A DNA stretch of 64,000 nt from Siphonobacter curvatus (GTDB lineage: Bacteria; Bacteroidota; Bacteroidia; Cytophagales; Spirosomataceae): NCBI RefSeq assembly GCF_002943425.1, contig NZ_PTRA01000001.1, positions 496,001 to 560,000 of the forward strand, given 5' to 3'. This document shows, one piece after another, positions 50,896 to 59,526 of this stretch; the stretch's first letter is position 1, and the number at the start of each line of letters is the position of its first letter. The notes under the pieces were generated by a model, which saw nothing but the letters and a program-made list of their open reading frames with translations, had not been told where the DNA came from and did not search any database. A program made the translations under genes and the position numbers.

Positions 50896-52245
50896 ATGCA
50901 AACGCTGGTGTATCTCTTACAGGTGAGTTTAAGCTTGGCGGGTTTCGCGGGTTTATACGCTTTGTTACTGAAAAAAGAGACCTACTACCAGTGGAACCGC
51001 TGGTATTTCTGGATTGCTGGAATAGCCTCGCTACTGGTTCCGGCCTGGAACGAATGGTTTTCGCAGCGGGAAAGTATTCAGCAAGTAACCACGTACGTAC
51101 CGGATTTGAGTTTTCAGTATGCTGCTCAGCAGGTAGCCGACTCAGACTATCCCTCCGCTGAGTCCATAGTGCTAGGACTTTGGTTGTTTGGTGTGCTGAT
51201 TATGAGCGTTCGCCTGATACGCCAATTGAGGAGTGTGTATCAACTGTACCGAAATTCCCGGATGCAGTATGTAGGGGAGCAGAAAGTACAGGTACCGGCG
51301 TCCGAAACGGCTCCTTTCTCCTTTTTTCACTGGATTTTCATGAATCCAACCCTGTTTACTCCTCAGGAACTCAAGGAAGTGCTCTTGCACGAACAGATAC
51401 ACGCCCGACAAGGCCATTCTTGGGATGTACTGATGGGAGAGATGCTGCAAATCGTATTTTGGTTTAATCCCCTGGTTTGGTGGTGGAACAAAACGGTCCG
51501 TCAGAATCTGGAATATCTGGCTGATTATACGGTACTGGCGAGCGGCCTGAACGCCCGGCATTATCAATACCATTTGTTACGTCAAAGCGGTTTGGCCGTG
51601 CCCGTACGTACGCATTTTAGCGTTTCTGAACTCAAAAACCGGATTCGTCAAATCAATACTCCTTCGTCGGCTCCCTGGAAGGGAATCAAGTTATTGCTTC
51701 TATTGCCCTTGCTGGGATTCTGGATTATGGCGTTTACACCCCGGCGAGTCATGGAAAAAATCGTAATACTACCCGCTAGGCAACAGCAACCTGTAGCCAC
51801 GGATACGATTCGTCCGGTTCTGCCCGCAAAAATAATCCTGACGAAGAAGCGAACGCCTCGAACGAAGTCTACGAATTCGCCCAAAGCAACCTCGACTACG
51901 CCAGCTACGTATGCGTATTTCCTCGACGACCGTAAAACGCCCCGGGAAGGAATAGACGGCTTACATCCTGATGAGATTAAAGAAATGCAGATTATAAAAT
52001 CGGAATCTGAGCCCACTCGGAAAGAACTTCGAATTTACACCAGAGAACCTGTTCCGATACAAATGAAGGTCAACGCTGCTGCTAAACCGCTGTATCTGGT
52101 TAATGGGGAAGAGGTTGAAAATTTAGATGCAATCAAACCCGACCAGATCGAGAGTATTAACGTTCTGAAAGATGCGAAGGCAACGGAGCATTACGGAGAA
52201 AAGGCAAAAAATGGAGTAATACTTGTTACCTTGAAAGAGCAATAG
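50896..52245 (+). CDS. M56 (BlaR1-type) membrane metallopeptidase with plug-like C-terminal domain
   Basis: This 449-aa inner-membrane zinc peptidase has TM segments at about 5-24, 36-50, 89-105 and 258-276. The HExxH motif is HEQIH (165-169), with the downstream NLEYLADYTVLA helix carrying the third ligand. The region after TM4 is a linker rich in Thr, Lys and Pro. The last 55 residues (YLVNGEEVENLDAIKPDQIESINVLKDAKATEHYG ... GVILVTL) resemble the plug segment of TonB-dependent receptors. In this branch it takes the place of the penicillin-binding sensor of BlaR1. Translation is coupled to the repressor. The signal is unknown; cleavage of the repressor is inferred. Confidence 0.88.
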   Translation: MQTLVYLLQVSLSLAGFAGLYALLLKKETYYQWNRWYFWIAGIASLLVPAWNEWFSQRESIQQVTTYVPDLSFQYAAQQVADSDYPSAESIVLGLWLFGVLIMSVRLIRQLRSVYQLYRNSRMQYVGEQKVQVPASETAPFSFFHWIFMNPTLFTPQELKEVLLHEQIHARQGHSWDVLMGEMLQIVFWFNPLVWWWNKTVRQNLEYLADYTVLASGLNARHYQYHLLRQSGLAVPVRTHFSVSELKNRIRQINTPSSAPWKGIKLLLLLPLLGFWIMAFTPRRVMEKIVILPARQQQPVATDTIRPVLPAKIILTKKRTPRTKSTNSPKATSTTPATYAYFLDDRKTPREGIDGLHPDEIKEMQIIKSESEPTRKELRIYTREPVPIQMKVNAAAKPLYLVNGEEVENLDAIKPDQIESINVLKDAKATEHYGEKAKNGVILVTLKEQ

Positions 52246-52246
52246 A

Positions 52247-52268
52247 AAAGGCCCCATACAGGGCCTTT
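52247..52268. terminator. Bidirectional terminator
   Basis: AAAGGCCC (52247-52254) and GGGCCTTT (52261-52268) with a CATACA loop lie immediately after the M56 stop and 9 bp from the convergent TPM gene's end. Confidence 0.8.
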
Positions 52269-52276
52269 CTTCATTT

Positions 52277-53074
52277 TTAGTAATCACCTCCGGCACCGCC
52301 GCCACCAAAACTACCACCACCAAAGTCCCAGCCGCCTCCGCCACCACCGCCACTGCTGCCCCCCCAGCTACCGGAGGAGCTTCCCCAACTCGACATCGTA
52401 GCGTAAGGCACAAACCAGGGCATACCACCCCCGGTACCACCCGAATTTCGGCAACCGCGTCCCATCAAACGGGCAATGACAATAAATCCTACAACGGCAA
52501 TCACCAGAAAGATGATCACACCGCTCATCGGAAGCTCCGTATCATCACTGGCCTGATCGTTCTTGTATTCTCCACTGGCTCGACGAATGATTTCGCTGGT
52601 CGCGTTATCCAATCCTTTGAAGTACTGCTGTTGTTTGAAAGCCGGAGCAAGCTGGTCAGAAATAATGCGTTTGGCTACGGCATCCGGAATGGCTCCTTCT
52701 AGACCATATCCGGGAGCAATGTATAATTTACGCGTTTCCGTGGCCCATAGTAACACGAGGCCATTGTCTTTGTCTTTTTGTCCGATACCCCATTTACGTC
52801 CGATCTGAAAGGCATAGTCGCCGGGTGGATAATCGCCCGTCGTTTTCACGATCACAATCACAATCTGATTGGACGTGGAATCCATAAAACCTTTTAGCTT
52901 TCGCTCGAGCTGGTCTTTTTCGCCGCCCGCTAACATGCCTACGTAATCATTAACAAAACGGGCTGGAACCGGACGTTCGGGAATATCCTGGGCAAAAGCA
53001 ACAACGAAACTCAGAATTGAAAAGACCAGCCAGAGTCCCTTCCGTAGCACTCGCAAAAATGGCATGTGGGTCAT
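52277..53074 (-). CDS. TPM-domain membrane protein with glycine-rich tail
   Basis: This 265-aa protein has a signal or anchor (LWLVFSILSFVVAFAQ), then a TPM domain (VNDYVGMLAGGEKDQLERKLKGF, QIVIVIVKTTGDYPPGDYAFQIGRKWGIGQKDKDNGLVLLWA). One TM segment follows (MSGVIIFLVIAVVGFIVIARL) and then a C-terminal tail dominated by Gly and Ser (SSGGGGGGGWDFGGGSF). TPM proteins of this layout occur with LemA in Bacteroidota; they are implicated in photosystem repair in plants, while the bacterial role is uncertain. It is the third gene of the LemA operon. ATG 53074 or 53065 may be used. Confidence 0.88.
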   Translation of the reverse strand: MTHMPFLRVLRKGLWLVFSILSFVVAFAQDIPERPVPARFVNDYVGMLAGGEKDQLERKLKGFMDSTSNQIVIVIVKTTGDYPPGDYAFQIGRKWGIGQKDKDNGLVLLWATETRKLYIAPGYGLEGAIPDAVAKRIISDQLAPAFKQQQYFKGLDNATSEIIRRASGEYKNDQASDDTELPMSGVIIFLVIAVVGFIVIARLMGRGCRNSGGTGGGMPWFVPYATMSSWGSSSGSWGGSSGGGGGGGWDFGGGSFGGGGAGGDY

Positions 53075-53134
53075 GACTGTAATAAATAAAAAACTAGGGG
53101 TAAGCCGTAGCCAATCCCATAAATAAATAGATAA

Positions 53135-53560
53135 TTATTGGAATGAAATGTCATCGGGAAGCTCATTGCGATCCTCTGACTGGTAAGGGAAATACGCCTT
53201 TAACTGCTTCCCTGCCATTTCGATGCCCGTTCGCAATCCCGTTACCAGATCATCCTGCCGAAAGTGCTGCCGCATGGCATCGCGGGTAGTATCCCAAAAA
53301 TCAGCCGGTACGACCTTATTGATACCATCATCCCCCCAGATGGCAAATTTCCGGGCTTCTAGGGCAATGAAAAATAAGACGGCATTTCGCTGGGCTGTTT
53401 TATGCATTTCCAGCTTGGCGAATACTTCCTTCGCTCGTGCAATGGGGTCCAAGGGTGAAGGTGATTTCTCTTCAATGTGTACCCGAATCTCACCGGAAGT
53501 GCGCGTTTCGGCTTGCTTGATAGCCGCAATGATTTCCTGTTGCTGAGCCTCGCTAAGCAT
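53135..53560 (-). CDS. Short TPM-domain protein
   Basis: This 141-aa single TPM domain has no signal peptide or TM helix: EAQQQEIIAAIKQAETRTSGEIRVHIEEK, AVLFFIALEARKFAIWGDDGINKVV and TTRDAMRQHFRQDDLVTGLRTGIEMAGK. It pairs with the larger anchored TPM protein encoded downstream, both behind lemA, the common three-gene layout in Bacteroidota. A strong hairpin lies between lemA and this gene. Function is unknown. Confidence 0.86.
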   Translation of the reverse strand: MLSEAQQQEIIAAIKQAETRTSGEIRVHIEEKSPSPLDPIARAKEVFAKLEMHKTAQRNAVLFFIALEARKFAIWGDDGINKVVPADFWDTTRDAMRQHFRQDDLVTGLRTGIEMAGKQLKAYFPYQSEDRNELPDDISFQ

Positions 53561-53576
53561 ATGTGATCGCTGATAA

Positions 53577-53616
53577 GCTTCAAGGACCAGCGTACGCGTA
53601 CACTGGTCCTTGAAGC
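53577..53616 (-). terminator. Strong hairpin between lemA and TPM genes
   Basis: GCTTCAAGGACCAG (53577-53590) is perfectly complementary to CTGGTCCTTGAAGC (53603-53616); the intervening bases contain the self-complementary GTACGCGTAC. It ends 4 bp past the lemA stop, on the downstream side of that gene. It may reduce expression of the TPM genes relative to lemA. Confidence 0.65.
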
Positions 53617-53619
53617 GAA

Positions 53620-54201
53620 TTAGAATTGAACTTTTGGAGCTTTTTCCGTTCCTGGATCGGACTCGAAGTAAGCTTTAGTGGAGAAGCCAAACATACCGCT
53701 GAGCACATTGGTCGGGAATGAGCGAACCTTCTGGTTATACTGCTTAACGGCGTCGTTGAAATCGTTACGGGACACTTTGATTCGGTTTTCCGTACCTTCG
53801 ATCTGAGCCTGCAAATCCCGGAAACTATCACTCGCCCGCAGTTGGGGATAATTTTCAGCAACGGCCAGTAATCGAGACAGCGAACCATTCAGTTGCGACT
53901 GAGCCTCTTGAAAACGCTGAATATTTTCAGGCGTAAGCTGATCGGCTGTGAATTTAATGGACGTAGCATTCGCCCGGGCATTCACTACATCCGTAAGCGT
54001 CTTCTGCTCGAAGTTGGCTGCTCCCTTAACTGTGGCAACCAGGTTCGGGATCAGGTCGGCCCGCCGTTGGTAATCGGACTGAACTTTACCCCAGGCTGTT
54101 TTTACATTTTCGTCCTGCTGCACTAAACCGTTGTACGAGCAACCGCCCATCAGTACAACTAGAATAATAATAGCAATGGTAGCGATGATTCCGCGTGACA
54201 T
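53620..54201 (-). CDS. lemA: LemA-family membrane protein
   Basis: This is a 193-aa protein with an N-terminal TM segment (GIIATIAIIILVVLMGG) and a cytoplasmic or periplasmic four-helix LemA domain. Its family sequence is clear: YNGLVQQDENVKTAWGKVQSDYQRRADLIPNLVATVKGAANFEQKTLTDVVNARA, and the closing NDAVKQYNQKVRSFPTNVLSGMFGF. LemA is widespread and its biochemical role is undefined. It heads the LemA-TPM-TPM operon. Confidence 0.95.
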   Translation of the reverse strand: MSRGIIATIAIIILVVLMGGCSYNGLVQQDENVKTAWGKVQSDYQRRADLIPNLVATVKGAANFEQKTLTDVVNARANATSIKFTADQLTPENIQRFQEAQSQLNGSLSRLLAVAENYPQLRASDSFRDLQAQIEGTENRIKVSRNDFNDAVKQYNQKVRSFPTNVLSGMFGFSTKAYFESDPGTEKAPKVQF

Positions 54202-54305
54202 ATTCTATGAAAGGTTTTAATTCGGGTTTTGGTTGACTAGTTAAAATTGTTGGGCCAAAGCTAGTTTTTTCGGCCAGACTTGTATACAATTTTGGGATGA
54301 AATGA

Positions 54306-54334
54306 AAATAGCCGGATGGTCGATCCGGCTATTT
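54306..54334 (-). terminator. Terminator of the glycosyltransferase gene at 54361
   Basis: AAATAGCCGGAT (54306-54317) and ATCCGGCTATTT (54323-54334) form a perfect 12-bp stem with a 5-nt loop, 26 bp beyond that gene's stop, and close the glycan cluster on this side. Confidence 0.82.
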
Positions 54335-54360
54335 AGTGATGAACGGAAAGCCAGCGAAGG

Positions 54361-55341
54361 CTATTTTTCCCACTGCTTATTGAGAATTTTGGATTTAATG
54401 ATAAAAAGCGGTCGGCCTTTCGACTGAAAAAAGATCCGCAGTACATATTCACCGATAATCCCGAGGCCGAACAAATTCAGTCCACCGAAGAAGATAATGG
54501 CAAATAGCGTCGCTGGAAAGCCCTGCGGAACGTCCATGCCTAGTACATATTTCTTGATGAGGTTGTAAATGAAATACATCATCGAGAAGGCAATAGCCGT
54601 ACCTCCTAGTCGGGTAAGCAGTTTAATGGGAAACTCGCTGAAGTTAAAAATCCCGTTGTAGGCTAGTTTAAACAGCAGAGCAAACGAATATTTTGATTCG
54701 CCCGCTATGCGTTCGTCGCGTTCGTATTCTACACCCGTCTGCTTGAAACCTACCCAGGTACGCATGCCCCGCAGATACCGGCTTTCTTCGGGCATTGCGT
54801 TCATGACGTCTACGACCCGACGCGAAACCAAAGCGAAATCGCCGCTATCGAGCGGAATATCAATGTAAGAAATAGAACGTAGAATCCGGTAGAAGGAATG
54901 GTAGGCCAGCCGTTTGATCCAGCCTTCTTTCCGTTTCCGCCGTACGGCGTACACCACGTCGTACCCTTCTTTATAAAGTTTGTAAAAGTCTTCGAGTAAT
55001 TCAGGAGGATCCTGTAAATCACCATCAATCACCATGATGGCTTCCGTGCCCCGTGCTTCGTTCATACCGGCGGAAAGAGCCAGTTGGTGACCGTGGTTAC
55101 GGGCCAAAAACACACAATGATAACGCGGATCGGAAAGAGCCAGTGCCTGCATGAGCGTAGCCGTATTGTCACGGCTGCCGTCGTCGATGAGTACTACCTC
55201 AATCGAGAGAGGGAGACGATCCATCAGACTATTTAAACGCTCCACTAGGTGAGGAAACGTCTCACTTTCGTTATACAGGGGGGCGACTATCGAAATTTGT
55301 GGATTATTCAATGGGAAAGTTGCTAAGAAGGTTGCCGCCAA
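54361..55341 (-). CDS. GT2 glycosyltransferase, GtrB/DPM1-like
   Basis: This 326-aa family 2 glycosyltransferase has a C-terminal membrane anchor. Catalytic half: ISIVAPLYNESE, VVLIDDGSRDNT, GHQLALSAGMNEARG and DXD-like MVIDGDLQDPPELL, then FALVSRRVVDVMNAMPEESRYLRG and ERDERIAGESKYSF. Two TM helices follow (about 230-256 and 275-300). Proteins of this type make polyprenyl-phosphate-linked hexoses at the inner membrane. No ATG occurs near the N-terminus: TTG 55341 or TTG 55311 (MNNPQISIV) are the options, and the latter looks family-like. It is the last gene of a minus-strand set with two GT-C-like proteins. Confidence 0.9.
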   Translation of the reverse strand: MAATFLATFPLNNPQISIVAPLYNESETFPHLVERLNSLMDRLPLSIEVVLIDDGSRDNTATLMQALALSDPRYHCVFLARNHGHQLALSAGMNEARGTEAIMVIDGDLQDPPELLEDFYKLYKEGYDVVYAVRRKRKEGWIKRLAYHSFYRILRSISYIDIPLDSGDFALVSRRVVDVMNAMPEESRYLRGMRTWVGFKQTGVEYERDERIAGESKYSFALLFKLAYNGIFNFSEFPIKLLTRLGGTAIAFSMMYFIYNLIKKYVLGMDVPQGFPATLFAIIFFGGLNLFGLGIIGEYVLRIFFQSKGRPLFIIKSKILNKQWEK

Positions 55342-55362
55342 AATTTACTGACAAAAATAGAC

Positions 55363-57042
55363 TCAAATCGATAATTTATTCAAGGTTGGATACCGTTTTA
55401 GCGTCGTACCATCCTGATACAGAACCTGAAGCTCGTAGGCTCCGGGGCGTAGCATATCTTTCGGAAGCTCTGCTTTACCCCCTACACCCGGCCGGAACGG
55501 ATTGCGGCCCGTATTGGGCAACGCCTGAAAAGGAATCAGGTATTGATCGGGGCGTTCCGTCGATTTGACGTGTAGCAACAGCAAACTATTACGGCCCCGA
55601 GGAACCGTAAGGTCGGGTTGCGTAAGCAGGTAATGCGTGGCGGTTTCCTGCGTCTGTAAAGATAAGACCTGACTTTCGGCGGACTGGGCAAGTACAGGAT
55701 CAAAAAAATGAATGGGTGGGTTGTAAATTCCTTTTTCGAGTGGCGTCATGAAATTATTCTGAATATACGGCTCCAGAAACGATCCACGGGTGGCTCCCAG
55801 ACCGATGCCCGCATGGTACTGGTTGAAGGTAGCCGTTAGTAAGTTCTTCCGTCGGTCTTCGACAATCGGGAAGTACGCCAGATAAAGCCCCAGATAGATC
55901 AATACGCTGGCAGGGATAAGCCACTTCGGAGTGCGAGCGTAATCACGTCGCATACTTAGCCAGGCCATATACGCCACGCAAAGGAAAAGCGTAGGGTAAA
56001 GCTTGTAATTACTGATGAGCATGACGTGGTAACCAAAATGCGGTCGTAAAACGGCAATGATGGTATTGTTAGCCAGTAGAAAAAGGGCCGTACCCAACAG
56101 GAAATCCTGCACAAAACGTTCCTGATCCGGTACGGACGATGCCCCCGTTGTACGGAAGTATCCAAGTAACACCGGCCAGATGTTTTTCCGGAACCACAGG
56201 ACGGCAATGGTCATTAATCCAACACCGGCCAGGGTTGGTAGGATGTAACGCCAGGGGGCGGAAGCATTCGGGAAAAAATCAAAAGCCGCTCCCAAGTAGG
56301 TGAAGAAGCCCAGCAGGGATAATTGCGGAGCTTCAAGAAACTTACTGAAACTCTTCCCGTTTGCCGTCGAGGGATAGTGGTAATAATAGCCAGCAATAGC
56401 CAGAGCCATAGCTAAACCCCAGATGAGGAGGAAAGAGTACCGCTTCCGTAAGACCAGAATAATACCGCCGGCAATCCAGACAAACATTCCATTGCTCATC
56501 GTGAACGTCGTGATGAAGGCCAGTACCAGGGCTCCGGCCGCTGAAGCGGGTGTTCCTTTGGCCAGTACAAAGAGCGTAGCAAAGGCAAAAAAGAGTAGCG
56601 GTTCGTGTTGCAACCCAGCGTTGGTCAGGAACGTCAGCAAGTAATGTTGCGGCTGAAACATGAAGAGCGTAACCGGCAGAAAATACCACAGCGACAGCCG
56701 CATTCGCCGGAAAGCCAGTAGAAACAACACCCAGATAAATACCTCGGTCAGGTTCGCCAGGGCCTGCATCCAGACGTATTGCAGTTCGCCCGTCAGGTAG
56801 TAAGTAGCCAGTACGAGTAGCTTGGCCGTTACCATCCGGTGCTCGTTATTGGGCAGAAAAAGCCAATACGCCTTTTCGGACCAGGTAGGAGCGTTCTGAA
56901 ATTCCAGGAAGAAGCCGGAAAGCGATTCGTAATCGTCAAACCACGCTACGTTTAATACATAGAAAAAGAAAAAAATGATAAAAACAGCAAGTGGTAAAGC
57001 AACAATAAGCTGAGATATGAATGAATTACTGGACGTTTTCAT
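55363..57042 (-). CDS. Polytopic membrane protein, GT-C glycosyltransferase-like
   Basis: This protein of 559 aa has about 11 TM helices in its first 400 residues and a soluble C-terminal part of about 140 aa. After TM1 the periplasmic loop has an acidic pair WFDDYES (Asp36, Asp37, Glu39), the position where GT-C glycosyltransferases carry catalytic acids. NNEHRMVTAKLLVLATYYL follows. Overall it looks like a GT-C enzyme or a membrane protein of unknown function. The start (ATG 57042) overlaps the end of the GT2 gene by 17 bp, implying coupling. I infer that it uses the lipid-linked sugar made by that GT2. Confidence 0.65.
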   Translation of the reverse strand: MKTSSNSFISQLIVALPLAVFIIFFFFYVLNVAWFDDYESLSGFFLEFQNAPTWSEKAYWLFLPNNEHRMVTAKLLVLATYYLTGELQYVWMQALANLTEVFIWVLFLLAFRRMRLSLWYFLPVTLFMFQPQHYLLTFLTNAGLQHEPLLFFAFATLFVLAKGTPASAAGALVLAFITTFTMSNGMFVWIAGGIILVLRKRYSFLLIWGLAMALAIAGYYYHYPSTANGKSFSKFLEAPQLSLLGFFTYLGAAFDFFPNASAPWRYILPTLAGVGLMTIAVLWFRKNIWPVLLGYFRTTGASSVPDQERFVQDFLLGTALFLLANNTIIAVLRPHFGYHVMLISNYKLYPTLFLCVAYMAWLSMRRDYARTPKWLIPASVLIYLGLYLAYFPIVEDRRKNLLTATFNQYHAGIGLGATRGSFLEPYIQNNFMTPLEKGIYNPPIHFFDPVLAQSAESQVLSLQTQETATHYLLTQPDLTVPRGRNSLLLLHVKSTERPDQYLIPFQALPNTGRNPFRPGVGGKAELPKDMLRPGAYELQVLYQDGTTLKRYPTLNKLSI

Positions 57043-57985
57043 CGAAATTAATTGATTCGGAGACAATGAACTCCGGGCGTTTTTTTAATTCATCGAAAAT
57101 ACTGCCGATGTATTCACCCAGTACGCCGATGGTCAACAGTTGAATTCCGCCGAAGAAAATAACCATGATAACCGTGGAAGCCCAGCCTGGTACCAGACTT
57201 TCTGGACGCAGCACGCTGCTGGCAAATACCCATATGGCTAATCCAAGCCCCACCAGAATACTAATAAAACCCAATGAAAGGGCTACTGTCAGGGGTTTTT
57301 TGCTAAAATATAACAGGCCGGTCTGAGCGAATTTCAGCATCTTCGAAAGCGGATACTTCGTTGCTCCGGCAAACCGCTCATCCCGTGAATACTCGATGGG
57401 TACCTGCTTGAAGCCCATCCAGCTAATTAGGCCCCGGATGTATTTATTACGTTCCTGAAGTTTTTTGAATTCCCGGATGACTTTGGCATCAATCAAGCGG
57501 AAATCGCCCGTATCCAAGGGTAGGGGAACTTCCGATAATGAGTTAATAAGCCGGTAAAAGGTACGAGCCGACCAAAGTTTGAAAAAGCTTTCACCCTTCC
57601 GCTCTTTCCGTACGGCATACACTACGTTAGCCTGCTCTTTCTGGTACAGGTCTACCATCGCCGGAAAAAGCTCCGGTGGATCCTGCAAGTCAGCATCAAT
57701 AATGATGGCAATATTGCCCGAACAGTACCGGATTCCGGCCGATACTGCCGGTTGGTGACCAAAATTTCGCGAAAACGAGAGTACCCGTACCCTGGGGTCC
57801 TGTACAGCTAACTGCTTTAACAGGGTTAAGGTTTTATCGCGACTGCCGTCATTGATGAAAACCAACTCGTAACGCCAGCCCTGGCTTTGTACTACCTGGG
57901 TGAGTCGCCGATAGGTTTCAACAATGACTTCTTCCTCATTAAAACAGGGGACAATAACCGAAAGATAAATCTCTTCAGGATTCAA
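57026..57985 (-). CDS. GT2 glycosyltransferase, GtrB/DPM1-like
   Basis: This 319-aa enzyme is similar in layout to the one at 54361: catalytic LSVIVPCFNEEEV, LVFINDGSRDKT, GHQPAVSAGIRYCSG and IIIDADLQDPPELFPAM, then DFRLIDAKVIREFKKLQERNKYIRG and SRDERFAGATKYPLS, with two TM helices (about 231-255 and 265-290). It probably makes a polyprenyl-phosphate hexose. Its stop overlaps the start of the GT-C-like gene. The start is ATG 57985. Confidence 0.92.
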   Translation of the reverse strand: MNPEEIYLSVIVPCFNEEEVIVETYRRLTQVVQSQGWRYELVFINDGSRDKTLTLLKQLAVQDPRVRVLSFSRNFGHQPAVSAGIRYCSGNIAIIIDADLQDPPELFPAMVDLYQKEQANVVYAVRKERKGESFFKLWSARTFYRLINSLSEVPLPLDTGDFRLIDAKVIREFKKLQERNKYIRGLISWMGFKQVPIEYSRDERFAGATKYPLSKMLKFAQTGLLYFSKKPLTVALSLGFISILVGLGLAIWVFASSVLRPESLVPGWASTVIMVIFFGGIQLLTIGVLGEYIGSIFDELKKRPEFIVSESINFDENVQ

Positions 57986-58101
57986 GGTAATAAGGATTAA
58001 ATGATGGATTCTGCTTCGTAAAGCAGAAGTATATAACCGTACATGCCTTTGATATCGGTAGTAAGCCGGTTTATCTACTCATCAGTCAAAGAGCAAAAAG
58101 G

Positions 58102-59511
58102 TTACTCTTTGGTTTGTAAAATCAATGCTTTTTTACCGAAAAACTGCGATTCACACTTATTCCATAAGTGCGTCGTGTTGTCCTTGATGTCTTCTGTAAA
58201 TAAAGACGCCGGGACATGCTGAAGCGGTGCAATGGTAACGGTATCCTGCTTCGACTGCCGGATGTACGCATAACGTTCCGTTAATTCCCGGTCGTACTGA
58301 GCCGCCGTTCCCGTAGTTAAGTCGCGGGTCATCATCCGAAAGTTCTTGTTGAATGCGTACGCTACGGGTACAGCCAACAAAGCCAGCACCAGCAAGGCCT
58401 TCAGAATGGCGGGCTGAGCTACTTCTAGGCCTTTCGTTTCCCGAAGCCAGAGTACGCTTACCGTCAGGTTATAAAACAGGCCCGTCAGGTAGAAATAATA
58501 CACTGTATTGGTAATGCGAACGGGTACTTCATCCATACCTACCCCGTAAAAATACGGGAAGAAGAGGAGAGGCGTCAATCCTGCCCAGACCAGCCAACCC
58601 GCCCAGGGACGAATCCGCAGGTACGAACGAAACGCCTGATCTTCCCGGTGAGCCAACCACACAAGCCAGAATACCACAAAAATTAAAATCAGGGGCATCC
58701 AGTGAAGGGCCAGTTCAGCCGTCGTACGGAACGAGATGGGAAGCGAGAAGACCAGATTACCACCCAGAGGATTCGCATGCTGACGCACTTTTGAACCCGG
58801 CGATTGCAGAATGAAGTAGCTACTGACCAGCGTAACCACTAGCAAAAACACTAAACGCAGGTCGAGCTTACGGTTGAAAAGCAGTTGGTACAACAGGAAA
58901 CTACCCAGCAGACCGCCCAGTAAAATGACGAACATTTCACAAAGACCGACAATACCCACAATGAATACCGCCGCCAGAAAGAGCCAACCATTAGCCGCAA
59001 CGGCCGAACGACTTTCATAGGCCTTGCTTAGAATGACCAGCAGGAAAGTCGTTAGAATCTGGGGCAAAATGTAGGTATACGAAACCGTGGCCCAGTAAAA
59101 ACCTTCGGCCAGACTCGCCATTTGCAGAACATACGCAATGACCAGAGCCGCCGTAATCATGAATTTATGAGCGGGCGAAACCTTGAATAAAACGCCGACC
59201 AGAGCATAGAGCGACCAGAAGGTCGTTAGCAGATAAACAATTGGCAGTACTTTAAAATACCAGAAACCATTGGCAAACAGAGGCGTCACGTGGAAAAGGA
59301 CATTGGCTAGGTAGCGTCCGCTCCACTGTTCGTAATAAAACTGCGTAGACCACCAGATGCCGTAATCACGGGCCATGTAAGCAAAACAGAAATCGTCGGC
59401 AGCACTGGGGTGATTATAAAAACTCAGGGCAATGATCGGAACTACCGTAATGAGCAGGAGGAGTACCCAGGCCGGTAGAATCCAGAACTTTTTCGAAAGA
59501 AAGTCAGACAT
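58102..59511 (-). CDS. Polytopic membrane protein, DUF6056-like / GT-C candidate
   Basis: This 469-aa protein has about 11 hydrophobic segments. After TM1 the loop has SAADDFCFAYMARDYG (Asp39, Asp40) and EQWSGRYLANVL, the acidic-pair layout of GT-C enzymes. The short C-terminal soluble tail has no known domain. From memory it resembles DUF6056-type membrane proteins, but the assignment is not firm. It lies downstream of the acyltransferase gene by 15 bp and 116 bp before the GT2 gene at 57985, all on the same strand. A lipid-linked sugar acceptor or flippase role is inferred. Confidence 0.6.
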   Translation of the reverse strand: MSDFLSKKFWILPAWVLLLLITVVPIIALSFYNHPSAADDFCFAYMARDYGIWWSTQFYYEQWSGRYLANVLFHVTPLFANGFWYFKVLPIVYLLTTFWSLYALVGVLFKVSPAHKFMITAALVIAYVLQMASLAEGFYWATVSYTYILPQILTTFLLVILSKAYESRSAVAANGWLFLAAVFIVGIVGLCEMFVILLGGLLGSFLLYQLLFNRKLDLRLVFLLVVTLVSSYFILQSPGSKVRQHANPLGGNLVFSLPISFRTTAELALHWMPLILIFVVFWLVWLAHREDQAFRSYLRIRPWAGWLVWAGLTPLLFFPYFYGVGMDEVPVRITNTVYYFYLTGLFYNLTVSVLWLRETKGLEVAQPAILKALLVLALLAVPVAYAFNKNFRMMTRDLTTGTAAQYDRELTERYAYIRQSKQDTVTIAPLQHVPASLFTEDIKDNTTHLWNKCESQFFGKKALILQTKE

Positions 59512-59526
59512 AAAGCGTAGAAGGCA

